64,000 nt of DNA from Rhizobium sp. BK602. Its GTDB lineage: Bacteria; Pseudomonadota; Alphaproteobacteria; Rhizobiales; Rhizobiaceae. Location: NCBI RefSeq assembly GCF_014195095.1, contig NZ_JACIBC010000004.1:248001-312000 (forward strand), written 5' to 3'. The translations under genes were made by a program, and so were the position numbers. Numbering within the stretch: the first letter of the stretch is position 1; each line of letters opens with the position of its first letter. The notes beneath the pieces were generated by a model. It saw nothing but the letters and a program-made list of their open reading frames with translations. It was not told where the DNA came from and made no database searches. Of the stretch, positions 53,596-62,743 are shown piece after piece.

Positions 53596-55686
53596 ATGAG
53601 ACATATTCGACAAATCGGCATTCTTGCGGCTTTGACGATTGCCACATCGGCGATCGCCATGAGCGCCGCCCGCGCATCCGAACCGACCGTGCCACCGGTG
53701 CCGCCGGTCTTTCCGGCGGAAGGCAAGATCAAATATGTGGCGCGCGATTCCATTCTGGAATTCAAGGCGCTGCCCGACTATCACGAGCCGGACTGGGTCA
53801 CCGAGAAATTCGTCAAGACCGGCAAGCTGCCGCCGGTGAAGGACCGCCTGCCGAAGGAGCCGTTGGTCTACAAGACCGGCAACATGCCCGACGGCATCGG
53901 CGTCTATGGCGACACGCTGCGCCATGTCATCGGCGGCCGGCCCGAAGGCTGGAATTACGGCGCCGGCCAGACCCAGGGCTGGGGCGGCATCGATATCGGC
54001 CTGTCCGAATGCCTGACCCGCACCGCACCGCTGTTCCAGGTCGAAGCGAAGGATACCGAGCCGCTGCCGAACCTCGCCAAGGGCTGGGAATGGTCGCCGG
54101 ACGGCCACAAGCTCACCATGCATCTCATCGAAGGCGCGAAATGGTCGGACGGCGCTCCCTTCAACGCCGACGACATCATGTTCTACTGGGAGGACGAGGT
54201 CATCGATCCCAACGTCTCGCCGCTCGGCGGCGGCGCGTCGCCGGAAGCTTTCGGCGAGGGGACCACGCTCAAGAAGATCGACGACTATACGATCGAATGG
54301 ACCTTCAAGGATGCCTTCCCCAAGCAATATCTCTACACGATGGCCTATCCGAATTTCTGCCCGGGCCCGTCGCATATCCTGAAGCCGCAGCATCCGAAAT
54401 ATTCGAAGAACACCTACGACCAGTTCAAGAACGCCTTCCCGCCGGAATTCATGAACATGCCGGTCATGGGCGGCTGGGTGCCGGTCGAATACCGCTCCGA
54501 CGATATCATCGTCATGCGCCGCAATCCCTATTACTGGAAGGTCGACGAGAAGGGCAATCAGCTGCCTTACCTCAACGAGCTGCATTACAAGCTTTCGACC
54601 TGGGCGGACCGCGACGTGCAGGCGGTGGCCGGCTCGGGCGACCTTTCCAATCTCGAGCAGCCGGAAAACTTCGTCGCCTCGCTGAAGCGCGCCGCCCAGC
54701 CGGAAGCTCCGTCGCGTCTCGCCTTCGGCCCGCGCCTTATCGGCTATAACCTGCAGATGAACTTTTCCGCCAATGGCTGGGGTGCCCCCGACGCGCGCGG
54801 GCAGGCCGTTCGCGAGTTGAACCGCAATGAGGATTTCCGCAAGGCCGTCACCATGGCGCTCGACCGCAAGGCGATCGGCGATTCCCTGGTCAAGGGGCCG
54901 TTCACGGCGATCTATCCGGGCGGCCTGTCGTCCGGCACCAGCTTCTATGACCGCGCATCCACCGTCTATTATCCGTTCGACCTCGCCGGCGCGAAGGCGG
55001 AGCTGGCGAAGGCCGGTCTGAAGGACACCGACGGCGACGGCATCGTCAATTTCCCGGCCGGCGTCGCCGGCGGCAAGAATGTCGAGATCACCCTGCTGGT
55101 CAACAACGACTACACCACCGACAAGAGCCTTGCCGAAGGCGTCGTCAGCCAGATGGAAAAGCTTGGCCTGCGCGTCATCATCAATGCGCTCGACGGTCCG
55201 AAGCGCGACGATGCCAACTATAGCGGCCGCTTCGACTGGATGGTCCGCCGCAACACCACGGAACTCGCCTCGGTCGTGCAGAACACCGAACAGCTTGCGC
55301 CGGTCGGCCCGCGTACGAGCTGGAACCACCGTGCGCCGGAAAGCGGGCAACTGGATCTGATGCCCTTCGAGAAAGAGATGGTCGACGTCGTCAACAAGTT
55401 CACCACCTCGAAGGACAACGACGAACGCGTGGCCTTGATGAAACAGTACCAGAAGCTCTCGACCGGACATCTCTACAATATCGGCCTGACGGAATATCCG
55501 GGCGCGCTGATCATCAACAAGCGCTTCTCGAACGTTCCGCCGGGCACGCCGATCTTCATGTTCAACTGGGCCGAGGACTCGATCATCCGCGAGCGGCTGT
55601 GGGTGGCGGCCAACAAGCAGGGCAAATACGAGCTGTTCCCGCAGCAGTTGCCTGGCGCCCCCGGCAGCGCCGGCCCGATCAACTGA
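53596..55686 (+). CDS. agpA: AgpA, periplasmic alpha-galactoside-binding protein
   Basis: A 696-residue binding protein of the oligopeptide/SBP_bac_5 type, larger than the usual 530-600. Signal peptide about residues 1-28 ends ARA. Family stretches include LAKGWEWSPDGHKLTMHLIEGAKWSDGAPFNADDIMFYWE and DFRKAVTMALDRKAIGDSLV. In S. meliloti AgpA binds melibiose and raffinose despite its peptide-type fold. It is followed by a 9-bp intercistronic hairpin and the permease genes. Confidence 0.92.
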   Translation: MRHIRQIGILAALTIATSAIAMSAARASEPTVPPVPPVFPAEGKIKYVARDSILEFKALPDYHEPDWVTEKFVKTGKLPPVKDRLPKEPLVYKTGNMPDGIGVYGDTLRHVIGGRPEGWNYGAGQTQGWGGIDIGLSECLTRTAPLFQVEAKDTEPLPNLAKGWEWSPDGHKLTMHLIEGAKWSDGAPFNADDIMFYWEDEVIDPNVSPLGGGASPEAFGEGTTLKKIDDYTIEWTFKDAFPKQYLYTMAYPNFCPGPSHILKPQHPKYSKNTYDQFKNAFPPEFMNMPVMGGWVPVEYRSDDIIVMRRNPYYWKVDEKGNQLPYLNELHYKLSTWADRDVQAVAGSGDLSNLEQPENFVASLKRAAQPEAPSRLAFGPRLIGYNLQMNFSANGWGAPDARGQAVRELNRNEDFRKAVTMALDRKAIGDSLVKGPFTAIYPGGLSSGTSFYDRASTVYYPFDLAGAKAELAKAGLKDTDGDGIVNFPAGVAGGKNVEITLLVNNDYTTDKSLAEGVVSQMEKLGLRVIINALDGPKRDDANYSGRFDWMVRRNTTELASVVQNTEQLAPVGPRTSWNHRAPESGQLDLMPFEKEMVDVVNKFTTSKDNDERVALMKQYQKLSTGHLYNIGLTEYPGALIINKRFSNVPPGTPIFMFNWAEDSIIRERLWVAANKQGKYELFPQQLPGAPGSAGPIN

Positions 55687-55733
55687 TCACGGTCGCCGGC
55701 GCGAATGCCGGCACCGGGCCAATGTCAAAAAGT

Positions 55734-55757
55734 CCGGCTGCATCGCGGTGCAGCCGG
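55734..55757 (+). other. Intercistronic hairpin after agpA
   Basis: CCGGCTGCA / TGCAGCCGG, a 9-bp perfect stem with a 6-base loop, lies 48 bases after the agpA stop. It probably stabilises the agpA message relative to agpBCD. Confidence 0.55.
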
Positions 55758-55834
55758 GTAAAGTCGAACACAGCCGGCCCGTGCACTCCCGAGAGAGGCA
55801 GACCGCCGGCGGCAAAAGAGAAGCGAACCGTTCC

Positions 55835-56845
55835 ATGTTACGATTCCTGCTCATGCGCATAGCCTCCGCCATCCCCGTGCTCCTGATCCTGAGCGTGGTG
55901 ACCTTCGCCATCATCCAGGCGCCGCCGGGGGACTATGCCGACTATATCCGCTCGCAGCTGATGAACCAGGGCGGCGCGTCCTTTGCCCAGGCCGATGAGC
56001 AGGCGCAAATCTACCGCCGCGAACACGGGCTCGATAAGCCGATCGTCGTGCAATATTTCAACTGGATCGGCGGCATCGTCACCAGAGGCGATTTCGGCTA
56101 CAGCATGTTCTACAACAAGCCTGTCGCCGACGTCGTCGGCGAGCGCCTGCCGCGCACCCTGGCGCTCGCCCTCGTCTGCCATCTCTTCGCCTCCGTCCTC
56201 GGCATCGGCTTCGGCATCTGGGCGGCGACACGGCAATATAGCTGGATCGACAGTCTGCTCTCCGGCATCTCCTTCCTCGGCATGACCGTGCCGCGCTTCC
56301 TGATGGCGCTGATCATCGTCTATATCCTCGTCTTCCAGCTCAACGTCTCGGAAATCGGCAGCTTCTATTCGCCGCAATATGGCGGCGCGCCGTGGTCGTG
56401 GGACAAGTTCGTCGATCTCGTCAAACATGTCTGGCCGGTCGTGGCGATCGCCACCTTCGGCGGCCTCGCCTATAATATGCGCGTCATGCGCGGCAACCTG
56501 CTCGACACGCTGAATGCGCAATATGTCGAAACCGCCCGTGCCAAGGGCCTGTCCGGCGGCGCCGTCGTCATGCGCCATGCCGTGCCGAATGCGCTGCATC
56601 CGCTCGTCATGTATCAGGGCGTGGTGCTGCCCTATATGCTGACCGGCGAGATCGAGACCGCCATCATCTTCGCGCTGCCGACCGTCGGGCCGGCGATCGT
56701 CGGCTCGATGGCCGTCGGCGACGTCTATGTCACCGCCACCTTCATGATGGTGCTGTCGGCGACGCTGATCGTCGGCAACATCATCGCCGACATGCTGCTC
56801 GCCCTGCTCGATCCCCGCGTCCGTCAACAGGGAGGGATACACTGA
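55835..56845 (+). CDS. agpB: AgpB, ABC transporter permease (OppB/DppB type)
   Basis: Inner-membrane permease of 336 residues with six membrane segments. N-terminal LLMRIASAIPVLLILSVVTFAIIQAPPGDY and the EAA loop YVETARAKGLSGGAVVMRHAVPNAL are typical of peptide-type permease 1. It pairs with AgpC to import alpha-galactosides. Its stop overlaps the agpC start by one base (TGATG). Confidence 0.92.
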   Translation: MLRFLLMRIASAIPVLLILSVVTFAIIQAPPGDYADYIRSQLMNQGGASFAQADEQAQIYRREHGLDKPIVVQYFNWIGGIVTRGDFGYSMFYNKPVADVVGERLPRTLALALVCHLFASVLGIGFGIWAATRQYSWIDSLLSGISFLGMTVPRFLMALIIVYILVFQLNVSEIGSFYSPQYGGAPWSWDKFVDLVKHVWPVVAIATFGGLAYNMRVMRGNLLDTLNAQYVETARAKGLSGGAVVMRHAVPNALHPLVMYQGVVLPYMLTGEIETAIIFALPTVGPAIVGSMAVGDVYVTATFMMVLSATLIVGNIIADMLLALLDPRVRQQGGIH

Positions 56846-57972
56846 TGCTCGCCTTCAGCACGTCTCCGCCGCCCCTTGAGGAAAAGGTGAAGCCGAAAAG
56901 CGGCAATGAGAGTTATATCGCGCTGGTCTGGCGCCGGCTGAGGCGGTCCTGGACCGGCATGGGCGGCCTGATCCTCGTCCTCCTTCTGCTGATGATGGCG
57001 CTCTTCGCCGAATTCATCGCCCCCGACGACCCGAAGGCGACCGATACCGGCTTTGCGCCGCCGCAGATGATCAGCTTCCACGACAAGGACGGCAATTTCG
57101 TCCTCCAGCCGCGCGTCTACGCCTTGGCGGAAAGCAGCGAGCTCGATCCCGTCACCTTCCAGCCGATCGTCGGACCGGATTACGACAATCCGCGCCTGCT
57201 CGGCCTCTTCGTCAAGGGCGCGCCCTACAGGCTGTTCGGCCTGATCCCCGGCGACAGGCATCTCTTCGGTTCTGTCGACGGCCAGCCCGTGCATTTCCTC
57301 GGCACCGACAAGTTCGGCCGCGACGTGCTCGCGCGCGCCATTTACGGCTCACGCATCTCGCTGATGATCGCACTGACGGTCGTCTTCATCGTCACCGTCG
57401 TCGGCACGACGATCGGCATGGTGTCGGGCTATTTCGGCGGCACGGTCGATACCTGGGTGCAGCGCTTCGTCGAACTCGTACTCGCCTTTCCGCAATTGCC
57501 GCTCTATCTGGCGCTGACCTCGCTGATCCCGGTGACGGCGCCGACCAATGTCTTCCTCGCCTTCGTCATCGTCGTCATGTCGGCGCTCGGCTGGGCGCAG
57601 ATGTCGCGCGAGGTGCGCGGCAAGACGCTGGCACTGGCGCGGATCGACTATGTGCGCGCCGCCATGGCGGTCGGGGCGACGGACCGGCGCATCATCCTGC
57701 AGCACATCTTCCCCAACGTCATGAGCCATGTCATCGTCGCCGTGACGCTGGCGATCCCGAGCGTCGTGCTGCTCGAATCCTTCCTCGGCTTCCTCGGTTT
57801 CGCCGTCAAGCCGCCGCTGATTTCCTGGGGGCTGATGCTGCAGGATACCTCCACCTATTCGGTGATCGGCTCCTATCCCTGGATTCTCTCGCCCGTTGCC
57901 TTCGTGCTCGTCACCGTCTTCGCCTTCAATGCACTCGGCGACGGTCTGCGCGATGCGATCGACCCCTATTGA
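56845..57972 (+). CDS. agpC: AgpC, ABC transporter permease (OppC/DppC type)
   Basis: Inner-membrane permease of 375 residues with an OppC-type N-terminal helix (MGGLILVLLLLMMALFAEFIAP), a long periplasmic insertion (about residues 70-155), GTDKFGRDVLARAIYGSRISL and the EAA loop YVRAAMAVGATDRRIILQHIFPNV. The insertion makes it longer than usual OppC proteins. Coupled to agpB; agpD starts 14 bp later. Confidence 0.92.
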   Translation: MLAFSTSPPPLEEKVKPKSGNESYIALVWRRLRRSWTGMGGLILVLLLLMMALFAEFIAPDDPKATDTGFAPPQMISFHDKDGNFVLQPRVYALAESSELDPVTFQPIVGPDYDNPRLLGLFVKGAPYRLFGLIPGDRHLFGSVDGQPVHFLGTDKFGRDVLARAIYGSRISLMIALTVVFIVTVVGTTIGMVSGYFGGTVDTWVQRFVELVLAFPQLPLYLALTSLIPVTAPTNVFLAFVIVVMSALGWAQMSREVRGKTLALARIDYVRAAMAVGATDRRIILQHIFPNVMSHVIVAVTLAIPSVVLLESFLGFLGFAVKPPLISWGLMLQDTSTYSVIGSYPWILSPVAFVLVTVFAFNALGDGLRDAIDPY

Positions 57973-57985
57973 GCGGAGACGGACC

Positions 57986-59656
57986 ATGGCTCTCGCACTC
58001 GTCAACCCCTTCGCTCCCGACGTCAGGCTCGATGCCGCCGGCAAGACCGCCGCGCCGATCATCGATGCCCGCAATGTCGCGGTCAAATTCAAGGTCGAGG
58101 ATGGCATCGTCGATGCCGTCAAGGACATCTCCTTCCAGCTCTATCGCGGCGAGACCATCGCCATCGTCGGCGAATCCGGCTCGGGAAAATCGGTGACGGC
58201 CCGCACCGTCATGGGCCTGCTCACCAAGCGCGCCATGGTCTCGGGAAAATCGAGCGTCAGCTACGACGGCAAGAACGTGCTGAAATTTTCCGAACGCGCG
58301 CGCCGGCAGCTGCGCGGCGACCGGATCTCGATGATCTTCCAGGAGCCGATGAGCTCGCTCAATCCGATCTATACGATCGGCGGCCAGATCGTCGAAGCGA
58401 TCCGCGTTCACCGCAAGCTAAGCCGGCGCGAAGCCGAAAAGCGGGCGCTGGAGCTGCTCAAGCAAGTGCAGATCCCCGATCCCGAGGCGCGGCTGAAACA
58501 ATATCCGCACCAGCTTTCCGGCGGCCAGCGCCAGCGCGTGATGATCGCCATGGCGCTCGCCAACGATCCCGACGTGCTGATCGCCGATGAACCGACGACC
58601 GCGCTCGACGTCACCGTGCAGGCGCAGATCCTCAATCTGATCCGCAACCTGCAAAAGCAGCTCGGCATGGCGGTGATCCTCATCACCCACGACCTGACCG
58701 TGGTCCGGCAGTTCTCCGACTATGTCTATGTCATGCAGCATGGCGAGATGCGCGAGCACAATACGACGGAGGAGCTCTTCGCCCATCCACAGCATCCCTA
58801 TACGCAACACCTGCTCGCCTCGGAGCCACGGGGGCGGGCCAAGCCGCTGCCGCCGGATTGCGACACGATCCTCGAGGGCAAGTCCGTCAAGGTCGCATTC
58901 ATGCTGCGTCATGGCGGGTTCTTCAAACCCGACCTGCGCGAACTGATCGCCGTCGACGGCCTCGATCTGAAGCTTCGCCGGCATGAGACGCTCGGCCTCG
59001 TCGGCGAATCCGGCTCCGGCAAGACCACCTTCGGCCAGGCCCTGCTGCGGCTGATCGATGCCGATGGCGGCGAGATCCGTTTCGACGGCCAGGCGATCCA
59101 TGGCCGTTCGCGCGACGAAATGCGGCCGCTGCGCTCGCGCATGCAGGTGGTCTTCCAGGACCCCTTCTCTTCGCTCAACCCGCGCATGACCATCGGCCAG
59201 ATCATTTCCGAGGGGCTGGTGGTCAACAATATCGGCGCCAACAAGGCGGAGCGACTGGAGCGGGTGAAGGAGGCGCTGGTCAGCGCCGGCATGCCCGGCA
59301 ATATCCTGTCGCGCTTCCCGCATGAATTTTCCGGCGGTCAGCGTCAGCGCATCGCGATCGCCCGCGCCATCGCGCTCGAACCGGAATTCATCCTGCTCGA
59401 CGAGCCGACTTCGGCGCTCGATCTCTCCGTCCAGGCCCAGATCATCGACCTCCTGCGCAAGCTGCAGGACGAACGGGGTCTGAGCTATCTGTTCATCTCC
59501 CACGACCTCAAGGTCGTCCGCGCCCTTTGCCATCGCGTCATCGTCATGCAGCATGGCAAGATCATGGAAGAAGGGCCGGTCGACGACGTTCTTTCCCATC
59601 CCAAGACCGCTTACACCGAACGCCTTGTCAGAGCGGCGTTCGAGGTAGCATCCTAA
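57986..59656 (+). CDS. agpD: AgpD, fused ABC transporter ATPase (OppD-OppF type)
   Basis: A 556-residue ATPase with two complete ABC modules fused in one chain. The first has Walker A GESGSGKSV, signature LSGGQRQR and Walker B LIADEPTTALD; the second has GESGSGKTT, FSGGQRQR and LLDEPTSALD. Both modules look catalytically intact. It powers import by AgpB/AgpC. GGAGACGGA precedes the ATG. agaL2 follows after 19 bp. Confidence 0.92.
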   Translation: MALALVNPFAPDVRLDAAGKTAAPIIDARNVAVKFKVEDGIVDAVKDISFQLYRGETIAIVGESGSGKSVTARTVMGLLTKRAMVSGKSSVSYDGKNVLKFSERARRQLRGDRISMIFQEPMSSLNPIYTIGGQIVEAIRVHRKLSRREAEKRALELLKQVQIPDPEARLKQYPHQLSGGQRQRVMIAMALANDPDVLIADEPTTALDVTVQAQILNLIRNLQKQLGMAVILITHDLTVVRQFSDYVYVMQHGEMREHNTTEELFAHPQHPYTQHLLASEPRGRAKPLPPDCDTILEGKSVKVAFMLRHGGFFKPDLRELIAVDGLDLKLRRHETLGLVGESGSGKTTFGQALLRLIDADGGEIRFDGQAIHGRSRDEMRPLRSRMQVVFQDPFSSLNPRMTIGQIISEGLVVNNIGANKAERLERVKEALVSAGMPGNILSRFPHEFSGGQRQRIAIARAIALEPEFILLDEPTSALDLSVQAQIIDLLRKLQDERGLSYLFISHDLKVVRALCHRVIVMQHGKIMEEGPVDDVLSHPKTAYTERLVRAAFEVAS

Positions 59657-59675
59657 GCATTCAGGAGATTTTTAT

Positions 59676-61046
59676 ATGTCAGGCAATCCCAAGATCACCT
59701 TCATCGGCGCCGGCTCGACCGTCTTCATGAAGAATATCATCGGCGACGTCCTGCAGCGGCCGGCCCTTTCCGGCGCCCGGATCGCGCTGATGGACATCAA
59801 TCCGCAGCGGCTGGAGGAAAGCGCCATCGTCGCCCGCAAGCTCGCCTCGACACTCGGCGCCGCCGCCACGGTCGAGACCTTCACCGACCAGCGCAAGGCG
59901 CTCGACGGCGCTCATTTCGTCGTCGTCGCCTTCCAGATCGGTGGCTATGAGCCCTGCACGGTCACCGATTTCGAAGTGCCGAAGAAATTTGGCCTGCGCC
60001 AGACCATCGCCGACACGCTCGGCGTCGGCGGCATCATGCGCGGGCTCAGAACCGTGCCGCATCTGTGGAAGATCTGCGAGGACATGCTCGCCGTCTGCCC
60101 GAACGCGATCATGCTGCAATATGTCAACCCGATGGCCATCAACACCTGGGCGATCGCCGAGAAATATCCCACCATCAAGCAGGTCGGCCTTTGCCATTCG
60201 GTACAGGGTACGGCAATGGAGCTGGCGCACGATCTCGACATTCCCTACGAGGAAATCCGCTACCGTTCGGCCGGCATCAACCACATGGCCTTCTATCTGG
60301 AATTCGAACATCGCCAGCCGGATGGCTCCTATCGCAACCTCTATCCCGATCTCGTCCGCGGCTATCGCGAGGGACGCGCGCCCAAGCCGGGCTGGAACCC
60401 ACGCTGCCCGAACAAGGTGCGCTATGAAATGCTGACGCGGCTGGGCTATTTTGTCACCGAAAGCTCCGAGCATTTCGCCGAATACACGCCCTACTTCATC
60501 AAGGAAGGCCGCGAGGATCTGATCGAGAAATTCGGCATTCCGCTCGACGAATATCCGAAGCGCTGCATCGAGCAGGTGGCGCGCTGGCAGAACCAGGCCG
60601 AGGAATACCGCACGGCAGAGAAGATCGAGGTCAAGCAATCGAAGGAATATGCCTCCTCGATCATCAATTCGGTCTGGACCGGCGAGCCCTCGGTCATCTA
60701 CGGCAATGTGCGCAACAATGGCTGCATCACCTCGCTGCCCTATAATTGCGCTGCCGAGGTTCCCTGCCTGGTCGATGCGTCGGGCATCCAGCCGACCTTC
60801 ATCGGCGATCTGCCGCCGCAACTGACCGCGCTGATCCGCACCAACATCAATGTGCAGGAATTAACGGTGCAGGCCTTGATGACCGAGAACCGTGAGCACA
60901 TTTACCACGCGGCAATGATGGACCCGCATACGGCCGCCGAGCTCGATCTCGACCAGATCTGGGCGCTCACCGACGAACTTCTCGCCGCCCATGGCGACTG
61001 GTTGCCGGAATGGGCGCGCGGCGCCCGCAAGGTTCAGGCCGCCTGA
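59676..61046 (+). CDS. agaL2: GH4 alpha-galactosidase, MelA type
   Basis: Family 4 glycosidase of 456 residues close to E. coli MelA. Nucleotide loop FIGAGSTVF (9-17), Asp113 in IADTLGVGG, Cys173-His174 in GLCHSVQGT and His203 in AGINHMAF form the NAD/manganese active site. It should cleave melibiose and raffinose-type sugars in the cytoplasm. AGGAG lies before the ATG. It ends the agp operon, followed by a strong terminator. Confidence 0.93.
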   Translation: MSGNPKITFIGAGSTVFMKNIIGDVLQRPALSGARIALMDINPQRLEESAIVARKLASTLGAAATVETFTDQRKALDGAHFVVVAFQIGGYEPCTVTDFEVPKKFGLRQTIADTLGVGGIMRGLRTVPHLWKICEDMLAVCPNAIMLQYVNPMAINTWAIAEKYPTIKQVGLCHSVQGTAMELAHDLDIPYEEIRYRSAGINHMAFYLEFEHRQPDGSYRNLYPDLVRGYREGRAPKPGWNPRCPNKVRYEMLTRLGYFVTESSEHFAEYTPYFIKEGREDLIEKFGIPLDEYPKRCIEQVARWQNQAEEYRTAEKIEVKQSKEYASSIINSVWTGEPSVIYGNVRNNGCITSLPYNCAAEVPCLVDASGIQPTFIGDLPPQLTALIRTNINVQELTVQALMTENREHIYHAAMMDPHTAAELDLDQIWALTDELLAAHGDWLPEWARGARKVQAA

Positions 61047-61079
61047 AACCACTCTCTCCCGGTTTTTCGCGGCCGGAAG

Positions 61080-61104
61080 GGCCCCGCAGCAATGCTGCGG
61101 GGCC
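61080..61104 (+). terminator. Intrinsic terminator of the agp operon
   Basis: GGCCCCGCAGC / GCTGCGGGGCC, an 11-bp perfect stem with a 3-base loop, 34 bases after the agaL2 stop and followed by a T-rich stretch (TTACTTCTTTT). A classical rho-independent terminator. Confidence 0.85.
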
Positions 61105-61158
61105 TTACTTCTTTTATCTTCGGGAAAAGGTGAAACTCCAAAACCCTCTATTTTTCAA

Positions 61159-61172
61159 ACCCGATATCGGGT
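61159..61172 (+). promoter_or_regulatory. Palindromic operator candidate upstream of the FAH-family gene
   Basis: ACCCGATATCGGGT is a perfect 14-base palindrome 59 bp before the ATG of the FAH-family gene, a position that would overlap or lie near its promoter. The regulator is unknown. Confidence 0.5.
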
Positions 61173-61230
61173 GACAAAGCCGATGCGAACACGCTAGAAA
61201 CGGCGGCGGAATGTGGGAGAGAGCATAGAC

Positions 61231-62373
61231 ATGGCCAATTCAGGGATTTTCAGCACGGGAACCTTTGTCGGACGCGTATGGCGCCCGGATGTCAAGGGAC
61301 CGGCCCTCGTCGTCGTGCGTGACGGTACGCTTTACGACATCACGTCCAGGGACGCGCCGACCATGCGCGACCTCCTGGAAAAGGACGACCCGGTCGCCTT
61401 CGCGCGGGCGCAGAAGGGTGAAGCCATCGCCAGCCTCGACGATCTGCTTGCGGCGAAGGCCGATCTCTCTGCCGTCCATCTCCTTGCCCCCGTCGATCTG
61501 CAGGCGATCAAGGCCTGCGGCGTCACCTTTGCCCGTTCGATGCTCGAGCGCGTCATCGAGGAGCGCGCCGCCGGCAATCCGGATCTGGCGGACTCGATCC
61601 GCGGCAAGGTCACGGCGCTCATCGGCGACAGCCTGCGCAACCTGAAGGCCGGCTCGCCGGAGGCCGCGAAGGTGAAGGCGGCGCTGATCGAGGAAGGCGT
61701 CTGGTCGCAATATCTCGAAGTCGGTATCGGCCCGGATGCCGAGGTCTTCTCCAAGTCGCAGGTCATGTCCTCGGTCGGCCCCGGCGCCGATGTCGGCCTG
61801 CACCCGATCTCGAAGTGGAACAACCCCGAGCCGGAAATCGCACTGGCCGTCGATAGCAAGGGTCGCATCCGGGGTGCGACGCTCGGCAACGACGTCAATC
61901 TGCGCGACGTCGAGGGACGTTCGGCGCTGCTGCTCGGCAAGGCCAAGGACAACAACGCCTCCTGCTCGATCGGCCCCTTCATCCGCCTGTTCGACGACAC
62001 CTATACGCTGGACGATGTGCGTGCCGCCGATCTCGCCCTGAAGGTCGAGGGCGAGGACGGCTATGTGCTCAACGGCCGCTCCTCGATGAAGGAAATCAGC
62101 CGCGATCCGCTCGACCTCGTCTCCCAGACCATCGGTCGCCATCACCAATATCCGGACGGCCTGGTCCTGTTCATGGGCACGCTCTTCGCCCCGGTCGAGG
62201 ACCGCGACACGCCGGGCCAGGGCTTCACGCACAAGGTCGGCGATGTCGTCACCATCTCCAACGACAGGCTCGGCTCGCTGAAGAACCGGGTCCTCCTGTC
62301 GACGGAATGCCCGCCCTGGACCTTCGGGGTATCGCATCTCATGCGCAATCTGGCGGCCCGCGGATTGCTCTGA
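61231..62373 (+). CDS. Fumarylacetoacetate-hydrolase-family protein (sugar-acid dehydratase-like)
   Basis: A 380-residue FAH-family enzyme. The metal-binding region shows NNPEPEIALAV (acidic pair), then GNDVNLRDVEGRS and KAKDNNASCSIGPFI. Members close in length act on 2-keto-3-deoxy sugar acids (arabinonate dehydratase or fuconate hydrolase type) rather than fumarylacetoacetate. This would suit the sugar-acid route at 44.5-47.1 kb, though the genes are 14 kb apart. GGGAGAGAG precedes the ATG. It has its own palindrome upstream and is monocistronic here. Confidence 0.82.
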   Translation: MANSGIFSTGTFVGRVWRPDVKGPALVVVRDGTLYDITSRDAPTMRDLLEKDDPVAFARAQKGEAIASLDDLLAAKADLSAVHLLAPVDLQAIKACGVTFARSMLERVIEERAAGNPDLADSIRGKVTALIGDSLRNLKAGSPEAAKVKAALIEEGVWSQYLEVGIGPDAEVFSKSQVMSSVGPGADVGLHPISKWNNPEPEIALAVDSKGRIRGATLGNDVNLRDVEGRSALLLGKAKDNNASCSIGPFIRLFDDTYTLDDVRAADLALKVEGEDGYVLNGRSSMKEISRDPLDLVSQTIGRHHQYPDGLVLFMGTLFAPVEDRDTPGQGFTHKVGDVVTISNDRLGSLKNRVLLSTECPPWTFGVSHLMRNLAARGLL

Positions 62374-62743
62374 CAGAGCGATCCCGCCAAGCAATAATCC
62401 TGACGCGTCAGGCGCGTCGGGGCCGGCGGAGTTCATGGTCGCAGCCATCACCATGCGACGCGCCTATCCGATTTGCGCATTTTAAAATATGCATAATGAG
62501 ATGCAGCAAATTTTATTAAGTTTTATAGCCGCTTAGCGGTGTTGCCCAAGCGCCATATGTCTCGCCCGACAAGGTATGAATATCGCGCGGCAGTCTCGGC
62601 ATCGTCGTCGAGACTAACCACTTCACCCAAATGACTTGGGCAACCATCAACAAAAACAAATTTGAGCGGAAGCGCCAAACCCTCTGCCTCTTTCAACGGA
62701 GGCTGAGGCAGCGCATCCGCTTACAATCAATAAGGTATCCTTC
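62374..62743 (+). promoter_or_regulatory. Intergenic region before the chemotaxis receptor gene
   Basis: A 370-bp stretch without a convincing gene. It has a 14-base perfect palindrome CCTGACGCGTCAGG (62399-62412), an AT-rich block (about 62470-62530) likely to hold the receptor promoter, and a 7-bp stem-loop AGTCTCG / CGAGACT (62592-62615) in the probable leader. Confidence 0.4.
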
